NCBI GenBank assembly: GCA_035555315.1
Contig: DATMGU010000082.1
Span: 1 to 17,500, forward strand
Direction: 5' to 3'
DNA from: DATMGU01 sp035555315
GTDB taxonomy: Bacteria; Pseudomonadota; Alphaproteobacteria; ATCC43930; CGMCC-115725
DNA: 17,500 nucleotides
Shown: positions 1 through 6,511 of the stretch, one piece after another
Position numbering within the stretch: the stretch's first letter is position 1
Layout of the letters: each line of letters begins with the position of its first letter
Notes under the pieces: model-generated
What the model was told of the DNA's origin: nothing
Seen by the model: the letters and a program-made list of their open reading frames with translations, nothing else
Databases searched by the model: none
Program-made: the position numbers and the translations under genes

Positions 1-1
1 C

Positions 2-151
2 GAAGGGCCGGTTCCGGAAGATCCGTTCTCGACCCCCGACTACGCGGCGCACCGGGCCGATGCCGTGGCGTATCTGCGCTCCGTCTTCTCCGGCGACCGG
101 TTCGCCGGGCTGAGACCGCGCGGCGCCGCCACGGGCAGCGACCCGCCGTGA
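2..151 (+). CDS. 3' end of an unidentified gene (partial)
   Basis: An open frame enters from the left edge and stops at a TGA at 149-151, giving 49 residues (EGPVPEDPFSTPDYAAHRAD... to ...ATGSDPP). Third codon positions are mostly G or C, as in the clear genes of the window, which supports real coding. The tail after about residue 36 is rich in Pro, Gly, Arg and Ala and looks like a disordered C-terminus. I do not recognise the family and no start is visible. It runs toward the moc operon, which is on the other strand, so the two are convergent. An antisense reading frame over the same bases looks like a shadow. Confidence 0.5.
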   Translation, partial: EGPVPEDPFSTPDYAAHRADAVAYLRSVFSGDRFAGLRPRGAATGSDPP

Positions 152-211
152 AGGACGGCGTCATCGCCCATTAGAGGATCATTGCGACTCCTGATCGCGA
201 CCCACTCTGCT

Positions 212-254
212 CCTCTCCGCCCCTCGGGGGCGGAGAGGTTGGGTGAGGTGGGGG
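212..254. repeat. REP-like palindrome, left arm of an inverted pair
   Basis: CCTCTCCGCCCC at 212-223 is perfectly complementary to GGGGCGGAGAGG at 227-238 with a 3-base loop. The tail GGGTGAGGTGGGG follows at 241-253. The same stem sequence and the reverse complement of the tail recur at 374-413. This is the general look of intergenic palindromic repeats in alphaproteobacterial genomes. It has no T tract, so a classical terminator is not shown. Confidence 0.7.
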
Positions 255-373
255 ACGGCACGACCTCGACACGGAAACATCGATGGCACCTCTTGGCTAT
301 TCGGTCATTCGGCTTTTGAAACAGCAGGATCATCGGCGATGCGCGGTGGGCGATCGTCCTTGTGCCGGAAACA

Positions 374-413
374 CCCCACCTCACCCGGCCTCTCCGCCCC
401 ACCGGCAGAGAGG
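374..413. repeat. REP-like palindrome, right arm of an inverted pair
   Basis: CCCCACCTCACCC at 374-386 is the exact reverse complement of 241-253. It is followed by CCTCTCCGCCCC at 389-400, identical to the stem of the left unit, and a weaker closing arm GAGAGG at 408-413. The stem here is imperfect (about 6 bp, a mismatch, then 3 bp), so this copy is degenerate. Confidence 0.65.
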
Positions 414-647
414 GGCAGATTGGTGATGTCGCTGGCCGGAGTGGGCCCCTACTGAGCTGGAGCCGTTGCACGATCCGATCGGCCTCCGGCATCGCCGGCA
501 GAGATATCGCGAACCCCTCGTCGTTCATTCTCCCGACCGCGCAGTTGCTCGACTGGCATGGCGTGCCCAATGTTCTTGGACTCGGCGACACATAATCGTG
601 GGTGCGGAACGGTCCCGTTCGTTGACCTGCCTCGCGGGCTTCCTGCT

Positions 648-1451
648 TCAGCCCGGCCGCGGAAGGTCCGAGAGGAACGCGTCGAAATCCGCGTCTTCGA
701 TGCGGACCATATGCTCCGGTGCGGGGTAGACGCCCGTTTCGACGTCGCGGCGGAATTCCGTGAAGGCGGCGGTGCGTTCCGCTTGCAGGCGACGATGCTC
801 GGCGGCGAAGTCGCGGTAGCGCTTGCAATGGCGGGGATAGTGCCCCTCGTTCGCGCCCAGGATATCCTCCGAGAAGAGATACTGTCCGTCGCAGCCCGGC
901 CCGCCGCCCATGGAGATGACCAGCATGGTGGTGCGCTTGGAAATCTCGGCGGCGACCCTATCGGGCACCACTTCCATCTCCACCGCGATGGCGCCGGCCG
1001 CTTCCAGCCGCTTCGTCGCCTCGTAGACGCGCAGCGCTGTTTCGGCGGTCTTGCCCACGGCCTTGAAACCGCCGGTCCAGGTTCGCCGCGAGGGGATGAG
1101 GCCGACATGGCCGACGACCGGCAGGCCCTCGGCATACATGCGCGCGATGATCTCGACGCTGGAAGCGGAATAGACGGCATCGGCCCCGGCGTTCATCGCC
1201 TTGAAGCCCGCCCGGATATACTCGTCGGCGTTGACGTGCGCGCCGTAGATCAGCCCGGCCGTGATGAAGGCGCTGCCCGCCGCTTCGCGAAAGGCCGGCG
1301 TCACGAACTGCTCTTCCGTACCGATGATGTCGATGCCCGCCGCGTGGGCCGCCGCTGCCTCGTCCGGCGTGGCGCAGAAGATCTGGACGAGCTGTCGCTT
1401 GCCCTTTTCGGCCAGCAGATCCGCGACCGTGGCGCGCGTGGTCTTTTTCAT
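648..1451 (-). CDS. PanB-like (ketopantoate hydroxymethyltransferase family) protein, atypical active site
   Basis: 267 residues, close to the usual PanB length, with a TIM-barrel pattern. The middle matches PanB landmarks: GHVGLIP at 114-120 (PanB GHLGL, His136 in E. coli), a GGFKAVGK segment at 127-134, LEAAGA at 149-154, and Glu160 in MEVVP at the place of the catalytic Glu181. By my hand alignment the metal and substrate residues differ: Asp45 becomes Thr45, Asp84 becomes Gly66, Lys112 becomes Tyr94 and Glu114 becomes Ala96. It is therefore unlikely to be the housekeeping pantothenate enzyme. The start is supported by GGAGG about 8 bases upstream of ATG. It is the last gene of the moc-like operon, 48 bp after the reductase gene. 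Its reaction is unknown; an aldol-type reaction or one-carbon handling linked to demethylation is only a guess. Confidence 0.8.
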   Translation of the reverse strand: MKKTTRATVADLLAEKGKRQLVQIFCATPDEAAAAHAAGIDIIGTEEQFVTPAFREAAGSAFITAGLIYGAHVNADEYIRAGFKAMNAGADAVYSASSVEIIARMYAEGLPVVGHVGLIPSRRTWTGGFKAVGKTAETALRVYEATKRLEAAGAIAVEMEVVPDRVAAEISKRTTMLVISMGGGPGCDGQYLFSEDILGANEGHYPRHCKRYRDFAAEHRRLQAERTAAFTEFRRDVETGVYPAPEHMVRIEDADFDAFLSDLPRPG

Positions 1452-1499
1452 GGGGATTCCTCCAAAAGCGGGATAGGAGCGCGGAAGAGAGGAGGACCG

Positions 1500-2738
1500 T
1501 CAGGCCGCCAGAAGGGATTTGAGCTTGAACGTGGGCGAGGCGAGGGCTTCGGGGTCGGGTCGGGCCGACCGCGCGATCAGCTTCTCCGCCAGCCGGACTT
1601 CCTTGGCGATGCGCCCGATCGGTCCCAGCCCGCTCGCGGCCAGCAATCTGCCATCCGCCGCGAGATGGAACAGGATGACCGCTCCCTCGCCGACGTCGCG
1701 CTCGATCGTCGTAGCACCGCCGTCGGCGAGCCCCGCGATTTGCAGGTGCAGGTCGTACTGGTCCGACCAGAACCAGGGAACGGCCGTGAAAGGCTCGCCG
1801 GCGCCCAGCATGGCGCGGGCCGCGGCCGACCCCTGATCCTGCGCGTTGCGCCAGGCTTCAAGGCGGATGCGGCGCCCCGCATAGAGCGGATGCGGAAAGG
1901 AACAGCAGTCGCCGGCCGCCATGATGTCGGGGTCCGACGTGGTCAGGGTCTCGTCGACGGCGATGCCGTTGTCCAGCGTCAGACCGGCGGTTTCCGCCAG
2001 CGCCGTGTCGGGCGTGGCGCCGATGCCGGCGACGACGCAGTCGGCCTCGATGCGCGACCCGTCGGCAAGCCACACCCCATGGGAGGCATCGCCCGGCTCG
2101 ATCCGTGCGATGTCAACGCCCGTGCGCAGGTCCACGCCTGCTGTTCGGTGGCGTTCCGCCAAGCCATCCGCCAGCCTCGCAGGCACGCCCCGCATCAGGA
2201 TGCGCGGTGCCGCCTCGACGACGGTGACGCTCGCCCCGCGCTGGCGGGCGCTGGCAGCGAGTTCCAGGCCGATGAAGCCGCCGCCGATGACCACGAGGCG
2301 CCGGCCCGGCCCGAGCTTCGAGCGGATTGCCAGCGCATCGGAAAAGCTGCGCAGGTAGAGAAGCGCCTCGTCGCCCTCGATCATCATGCGACGCGGCCTG
2401 GCACCCGTCGCCAGCAGCAGCTTGGCGTAGGGCAGGGCACGGTCGTCATCGAGGCGCACGGTCTTTGCCGCGCGATCGATCGCCGTCACCCGCGCGCCCG
2501 CGAGATAGGTGATGGAAAGCTCCGCGAAGCGATCGCCGTGGCCGATGAGCGGGAGCACCGGCTCGCCGTCCGCCAGCATGACCGCCTTGGACAGTGGCGG
2601 GCGCTCATAGGGCGGATGCGTCTCCTCGCCGATCAGCGCGATGGGGCCGGTCCAGCCGCCCTCGCGCAGGGCCGTGGCGGCGCCGGTGCCGGCCTCGCCT
2701 GCGCCGATGATCACCATGCCGGGCTCGGCCATCGTCAT
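1500..2738 (-). CDS. mocF: MocF-like FAD/NAD(P)H ferredoxin reductase
   Basis: 412 residues. It has an FAD-binding GAGEAG at 12-17 after a beta strand, the YERPPLSK signature at 44-51 typical of oxygenase-coupled ferredoxin reductases, a second Rossmann motif GGGFIG at 152-157 for NAD(P)H, and the AAGD motif with Asp277 near the FAD ribityl chain. A C-terminal reductase domain (WFWSDQYDLHLQIAGL) follows. This is the Rubredoxin/BenC/ThcD-type reductase family. It would pass electrons from NAD(P)H to the Rieske ferredoxin encoded 9 bp upstream. Two ATGs compete: 2738 overlaps the GGGAG ribosome site, while 2732 (MAEPGMVI) lies 6 bases after it and is the better spaced start. The gene name rests on the mocD-mocE-mocF order known from Sinorhizobium rhizopine catabolism. 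Confidence 0.9.
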   Translation of the reverse strand: MTMAEPGMVIIGAGEAGTGAATALREGGWTGPIALIGEETHPPYERPPLSKAVMLADGEPVLPLIGHGDRFAELSITYLAGARVTAIDRAAKTVRLDDDRALPYAKLLLATGARPRRMMIEGDEALLYLRSFSDALAIRSKLGPGRRLVVIGGGFIGLELAASARQRGASVTVVEAAPRILMRGVPARLADGLAERHRTAGVDLRTGVDIARIEPGDASHGVWLADGSRIEADCVVAGIGATPDTALAETAGLTLDNGIAVDETLTTSDPDIMAAGDCCSFPHPLYAGRRIRLEAWRNAQDQGSAAARAMLGAGEPFTAVPWFWSDQYDLHLQIAGLADGGATTIERDVGEGAVILFHLAADGRLLAASGLGPIGRIAKEVRLAEKLIARSARPDPEALASPTFKLKSLLAA

Positions 2739-2747
2739 CTCCCGGTC

Positions 2748-3062
2748 TCAGATCCGGAGGAAGACGCGGCCGCCTTCGACCTTCACGGGGTAGGTCTTCA
2801 GGTCGACGCAGACCGGCGCGCCCTTGGCCTGTCCGGTGGTGTAGTCGAAGCGGCCGTTATGCTTGGGGCACTCGATGATGCGGCCTATCACGAGGCCGTC
2901 GGCCAGATGGACGTTCTCGTGGGTGCACAGGCCGTCCGTGGCGAAATAGCCGTCGTCCTCGTCTCGGTAGAGCGCGAAGCTGCGCCCGCCATGGTCGAAG
3001 CGAATCACATCCTCCTCGTCGATCTCGTCGGCGCCGCAGGCTTCGATCCATTGAGCGGACAT
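2748..3062 (-). CDS. mocE: MocE-like Rieske [2Fe-2S] ferredoxin
   Basis: 104 residues, a free-standing Rieske ferredoxin. The cluster ligands are visible: Cys46-Thr-His48 and, 16 residues on, Cys65-Pro-Lys-His68. The C-terminus is beta-rich (YPVKVEGGRVFLRI), as in this fold. It starts at ATG 3062 with GAGGAA about 7 bases upstream; reading further upstream in frame gives only low-complexity sequence from the oxygenase gene region. It sits 53 bp after the oxygenase gene and 9 bp before the reductase gene, so it is the expected electron carrier between them. The family is known from rhizopine catabolism (MocE). Function as an electron carrier is secure; the exact partner is inferred from order. 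Confidence 0.93.
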   Translation of the reverse strand: MSAQWIEACGADEIDEEDVIRFDHGGRSFALYRDEDDGYFATDGLCTHENVHLADGLVIGRIIECPKHNGRFDYTTGQAKGAPVCVDLKTYPVKVEGGRVFLRI

Positions 3063-3115
3063 GACCGCTTCCTCGCTGGTGTCTTGAAGGGGGCTCGTTG
3101 CTCTGATCACGGGCA

Positions 3116-4201
3116 TCACTCGGCAACGATGATCGGTGTCCCATGAGTGTGGGGAGCCGCGTCGGACCGGTCCGGCAGTTCGCGACGCACATGATGGGAC
3201 GGGGCCTTGATCTGCCGCAGCAGTGCCGGGATGATCTCCCTGTAGGCGGCCCAGCAGCTCGGATAAGGCGTCGGACAGTCGGCCTTGATCGCTTCGTGCA
3301 GCTTGGGCAGCGCGTGATAGGGCACCATCGGGAACATGTGGTGCTCCATGTGATAGTTCATATTCCAGTAGAGGAAGCGGAACACCGGGTTCATCAGCAC
3401 CGTGCGGGTGTTGAGCCGGTGGTCGAGAACGTCCTCGGCCAGACCCGCGTGCTGCGTCAAGCCGAAGAAGAGGGACATGAACCCGCCATAGAGCGTCGGC
3501 AAGCCGACGAGCATGGCGGGCAGGATGCTGCCGATCGCGATGCACCACAGGGCGATGGCGGCGAGGATCGCCAAATAGAGGCGGGCGACGGCATAAACCT
3601 TCCAGTGCTCCATGTCGGGGATGAAGGTTTCTTCCTCCGCCGTCAGCCGGCCGGCGACATGCGGTACGAGGCAACGCAGGGTCTTCGCGGTGTTCTTCAG
3701 GGCGAAGAGATTCAGTAAATGCTCCAAAACATCCGTCGGGCGCTGCACGGCGATCTCGGGGTCGCGGCCCACGATGATCGTGTCGGTGTGATGGCGGGTG
3801 TGGCTCCAGCGCCAGACGGTGGGTTCGCGCAGCATCATGAAGCAGGCGACGTGATAGACGGCATCATTCATCCAGCGTGTCTTGAACGCGGTGCCGTGAT
3901 TGCATTCATGCATGCGGCTATCGGAGGCCGAGCCGTACAGCACGCCGTAGACCAGGAAGAACGGCGCACACCATGCCGTGCCCCAGAACCACCAGCCGCC
4001 AAGCCCGGAGAGTGCCAGGGCGGCGAGCCAGATCAGCGTGTCGCGGATGGCCGGCCCATCGCTGCGCACCATCAACGCCTTGAGCCGCTTGCGAGGAATA
4101 GGGCAGGCATACCACTCAGCCGCCGCCAGGCCGCTCTCCCGCGCCAGCTTCGCATCGAGACCGATGAGGCTGTAATCCCTTCTGCTGCCTTCGACGGGCA
4201 T
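3116..4201 (-). CDS. mocD: MocD-like di-iron membrane oxygenase (fatty-acid desaturase fold)
   Basis: 361 residues. Three histidine boxes of the integral-membrane desaturase/hydroxylase superfamily are present: HECNH at 98-102, HTRHH at 134-138 and HMEHH at 284-288, plus His251 in a TQHAGL motif. Hydrophobic stretches at about 54-90, 204-235 and 236-250 would span the membrane and leave the boxes cytoplasmic. The start at ATG 4201 has GGAGGAG about 7 bases upstream. Automatic annotation would say fatty acid desaturase, but the gene leads an operon with a Rieske ferredoxin and a ferredoxin reductase, the mocDEF arrangement associated in S. meliloti with rhizopine degradation. There it is proposed to remove the O-methyl group from 3-O-methyl-scyllo-inosamine. 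Oxidation of an O-methylated inositol is therefore the best guess; a lipid substrate is not excluded. Confidence 0.88.
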   Translation of the reverse strand: MPVEGSRRDYSLIGLDAKLARESGLAAAEWYACPIPRKRLKALMVRSDGPAIRDTLIWLAALALSGLGGWWFWGTAWCAPFFLVYGVLYGSASDSRMHECNHGTAFKTRWMNDAVYHVACFMMLREPTVWRWSHTRHHTDTIIVGRDPEIAVQRPTDVLEHLLNLFALKNTAKTLRCLVPHVAGRLTAEEETFIPDMEHWKVYAVARLYLAILAAIALWCIAIGSILPAMLVGLPTLYGGFMSLFFGLTQHAGLAEDVLDHRLNTRTVLMNPVFRFLYWNMNYHMEHHMFPMVPYHALPKLHEAIKADCPTPYPSCWAAYREIIPALLRQIKAPSHHVRRELPDRSDAAPHTHGTPIIVAE

Positions 4202-4295
4202 GGTCGTCTCCTCCGGTCGATGCGGCTCTTGCCGTCAGCCAGCTTCATTGCTGCAGCATACTGTAATCGTTCCGGCAGAGCGCCTCAATGAGAGG

Positions 4296-4345
4296 CTATC
4301 ATTTTCTATCAAAATCTATCATCGTGACGCTTGCATTTCTGATAG
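4296..4345. promoter_or_regulatory. CTATCA repeat array between divergent mocD and lacI-type gene (candidate operator)
   Basis: CTATCA occurs at 4296-4301, 4306-4311 and 4316-4321, a spacing of exactly 10 bp, so all three face the same side of the helix. An inverted copy TGATAG lies at 4340-4345, 17 bp before the regulator start. The segment is AT-rich compared with its surroundings. Its place in the 160-bp divergent spacer makes it a likely binding site for the adjacent LacI-family protein, controlling both directions. I could not fix a convincing -35/-10 pair. Confidence 0.5.
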
Positions 4346-4361
4346 ACTCGCACGGCGCTTG

Positions 4362-5393
4362 ATGAGTAGACGGCCTACGATCTCCGATCTCGCCGAACTT
4401 GCCGGCGTCAGCGTTGCCACCGTCGACCGCGTCCTGAACGGGCGTCTGCCGGTGCGGGGCGTGACGGCGGATCGCGTGATGCGCGCGGCCGAGGCCATCG
4501 GCTATCATGCGGCGCCGCTGTTGCGCAGCCGGGTGCGCAAGACCGGGCCGGCCCGCAGGTTCGGCGTGCTGCTCCAGAAGAAGACGGACGCGTTTTATCA
4601 GCACCTCGCCGCGAGCTTCGAGGCCGCCGCCAGGGCGCACCCGGACAGGCGGATCAGGCTTGCCGTCGAATTCATCGAGGAACTGTCGCCCTCCACCGTC
4701 GTCGACGCCCTGCGCCGGTTGGGTACCGTGGCGGAAGCGCTGGCGATCGTGTCCATCGACCATCCCTTCGTGTCGCAGGAGATCGCCCGCCTTCGCGCCG
4801 AGGGTATTCCGACGGTGGCCATGGTGACGGACCTGACGGCGGAAGACCGCATCGGCTATGTCGGGCGCGACAACCGCAAGGAAGGCCGCACCGCCGGCTG
4901 GATGATCGCCCGCGCGGCACGGGAGCCCGGCAAGGTCGGCATCATCGTCGGCAGCCACCGCTTTCTCTGCCAGGAAACGGCCGAAATCTCGTTCCGCTCT
5001 TATTTCCGGGAACATGCGCCTGCCTTCCGGCTGATGGAGCCGCTGGTCAACCTCGACGATCCGCGCATCGCCTACGAAGCGACGCACGACCTGGTCGCCC
5101 GCAACCCCGACATCGTGGGCATCTATATCTGCGGCGGCGGCACGGAGGGCGTGATCCGCGCCGCGCGCGAGGACGCCTTGGCGGGGCGCGTCGCCATCGT
5201 CTGCAACGAACTCACAGGCATCACGCGCGGCGCCCTCATCGATGGCGTGCTGACGGCGGTGATCTCGACGCCCGTGGAGGCGATGGTGGCGCGCACGATG
5301 GCGATGCTGGCGGAAGCCCTCGACACGCAGACGGCGATGCCGGCGCGCCAGGAGATGCTGCCCTTCGACCTCTATGTCTCGGAGAATGTGTGA
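4362..5393 (+). CDS. LacI-family transcriptional regulator
   Basis: 343 residues from ATG 4362. The N-terminus is a LacI helix-turn-helix (TISDLAELAGVSVATVDRVL, about residues 6-25), followed by the hinge region and a periplasmic-binding-protein-like effector domain from about residue 60 to 335. An in-frame ATG at 4200 would add 54 residues of unlikely composition and overlap the mocD start, so I chose the shorter form, which begins just before the helix-turn-helix as usual; its ribosome site is weak. It is divergent from mocD and convergent with the iolG-like gene. The natural reading is a local regulator of the moc-like operon responding to a sugar or inositol derivative. The effector is unknown. 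Confidence 0.9.
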   Translation: MSRRPTISDLAELAGVSVATVDRVLNGRLPVRGVTADRVMRAAEAIGYHAAPLLRSRVRKTGPARRFGVLLQKKTDAFYQHLAASFEAAARAHPDRRIRLAVEFIEELSPSTVVDALRRLGTVAEALAIVSIDHPFVSQEIARLRAEGIPTVAMVTDLTAEDRIGYVGRDNRKEGRTAGWMIARAAREPGKVGIIVGSHRFLCQETAEISFRSYFREHAPAFRLMEPLVNLDDPRIAYEATHDLVARNPDIVGIYICGGGTEGVIRAAREDALAGRVAIVCNELTGITRGALIDGVLTAVISTPVEAMVARTMAMLAEALDTQTAMPARQEMLPFDLYVSENV

Positions 5394-5412
5394 GGCGGAG
5401 GGGGCGCCGCCC
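5394..5412. terminator. Possible hairpin in the short convergent gap
   Basis: Only 26 bp separate the stop of the LacI-family gene from the stop of the iolG-like gene on the other strand. GGCGG at 5394-5398 can pair with CCGCC at 5407-5411. There is no T tract in either direction, so termination here is only suggested by the convergent layout. Confidence 0.25.
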
Positions 5413-5419
5413 GCGCGTC

Positions 5420-6412
5420 TCAGCCGATCTCCACCGCCCGTTTCTCGCGCAGGCTGCGCACCGCCGCGTCGGCCAGTACGAGCGCCTTGAGGCCATCGTC
5501 GCCGGACGGGTTCATCGGCAGGCCGCCTTCGACCGCCTTCAGGAAGGCACCGATCTCGTTGGCATAGGCCTGCGTGTACCGGGTCATGAAGAAATCCAGC
5601 AGCGGCTCGCGCCGATAGCCGTCGCCGTTCGCCACTTCGACAGTCGTGGCGCGGACGTTCTCGGCGCTGACGAGGCCCTTCGAGCCATGCACCTCGATGC
5701 GCTGGTCGTAGCCATAGGTCGCCCGGCGTGAGTTCGAGATCTGCGCGATCCGGCCCGAAGCGGTCGTGAGGATCACCGAGGCGCTGTCGACATCGCCCGC
5801 CTTGCCGATGGCCGGATCGACGAGGTTCGAGGCCGCCGCGAAGACGCTCACCGGCTCTTCGCCCAGCAGCCAGCGCGCCATGTCGAAATCGTGGATCGTC
5901 ATGTCGCGGAAGAGGCCGCCCGAACGGCCGATATAGTCGATCGGCGGCGGACCGGGATCGCGCGAGGTGATCGACACCATCTCCACCACGCCCACGGCGC
6001 CCGCATCGATCTGGCGGCGGACTTCCATGAAATTCGGGTCGAAGCGGCGGTTGAACCCCACCATCAGCGACGCCTTGCGCTCGGCGACGACCTCGAGGCA
6101 GGCCCGCACGCGGGCGACGTCGAGGTCGATCGGCTTCTCGCAGAAGATCGCCTTGCCGGCCTTGGCCGCCTGCTCGATCATCCCAGCATGCAGGTCCGTC
6201 GGCGTGGTGATGAGCACGGCGTCGATGTCCGCGCCGTTCATAATGGCGTCGACGCTGCGCACCTCGGCGCCGGAACTGGCCGCGAGCGCCTCGGCCGCCT
6301 TTGGGAAAGCGTCCGCCACAGCCACAAGCTTCGCGCCCGGTGTGGAGGCGATCGCCCCCGCATGCACCTTGCCGATGCGCCCGGCGCCCAGAAGTCCCAG
6401 TCTCAAGCTCAT
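5420..6412 (-). CDS. iolG: Inositol 2-dehydrogenase (IolG/IdhA-like)
   Basis: 330 residues, the normal length for the family. The Rossmann motif GAGRIG lies at 9-14, and the Gfo/Idh/MocA signature CEKP at 91-94 supplies Lys93. Asp170 and His174 in RDMTIHDFD complete the catalytic Lys-Asp-His set known from Bacillus inositol dehydrogenase. It should oxidise myo-inositol to 2-keto-myo-inositol (scyllo-inosose) with NAD+ in the cytoplasm, the first step of the pathway finished by the iolCDE genes nearby. The start ATG has GAGG about 6-7 bases upstream. It is the last gene of the minus-strand uptake unit, about 100 bp after the paralogous oxidoreductase. Activity on scyllo-inositol or a modified inositol is possible. 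Confidence 0.88.
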   Translation of the reverse strand: MSLRLGLLGAGRIGKVHAGAIASTPGAKLVAVADAFPKAAEALAASSGAEVRSVDAIMNGADIDAVLITTPTDLHAGMIEQAAKAGKAIFCEKPIDLDVARVRACLEVVAERKASLMVGFNRRFDPNFMEVRRQIDAGAVGVVEMVSITSRDPGPPPIDYIGRSGGLFRDMTIHDFDMARWLLGEEPVSVFAAASNLVDPAIGKAGDVDSASVILTTASGRIAQISNSRRATYGYDQRIEVHGSKGLVSAENVRATTVEVANGDGYRREPLLDFFMTRYTQAYANEIGAFLKAVEGGLPMNPSGDDGLKALVLADAAVRSLREKRAVEIG

Positions 6413-6474
6413 ATCCGTCCTCGTTGGGCTGCGCCGGGGCTGGTCCTGCCGGCCGGCATTGGTGATGGGTTCCC

Positions 6475-6493
6475 GGCCAGGCGACGCCCGGCC
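6475..6493 (-). other. Intercistronic hairpin before the iolG-like gene
   Basis: GGCCAGGCG at 6475-6483 faces CGCCCGGCC at 6485-6493. In the transcribed (minus) strand the only imperfect pair is a G-U wobble, so the RNA can fold. It lies in the 99-bp gap between the two oxidoreductase genes. With no T tract, it is more likely an RNA-stability or processing element than a terminator. Confidence 0.35.
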
Positions 6494-6511
6494 AATTCCG
6501 CGGTGTCCGTG

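Larger units (their letters stand above)
152..647. other. Long gene-poor spacer between convergent genes
   Basis: About 500 bases between the stop of the partial left gene and the stop of the PanB-like gene. Open frames here are short or Arg/Pro/Ser-rich shadows with no recognisable domain. The identifiable content is the inverted pair of REP-like palindromes at 212-254 and 374-413. No uridine-tract terminator, tRNA or small-RNA promoter was seen. Both flanking genes read into this stretch, so the palindromes may help end or stabilise their transcripts. Confidence 0.6.

Noticed and set aside
558..3146. Very long plus-strand open frame across the moc operon
   Set aside because: It is antisense to three genes with clear motifs (PanB-like, reductase, ferredoxin). 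Its translation is rich in Arg, Gly, Asp and His with no domain, a usual artefact of high G+C sequence.
4200..4361. 54-residue N-terminal extension of the LacI-family protein
   Set aside because: It would overlap the mocD start and the repeat array, has no conserved sequence, and LacI proteins begin a few residues before the helix-turn-helix.
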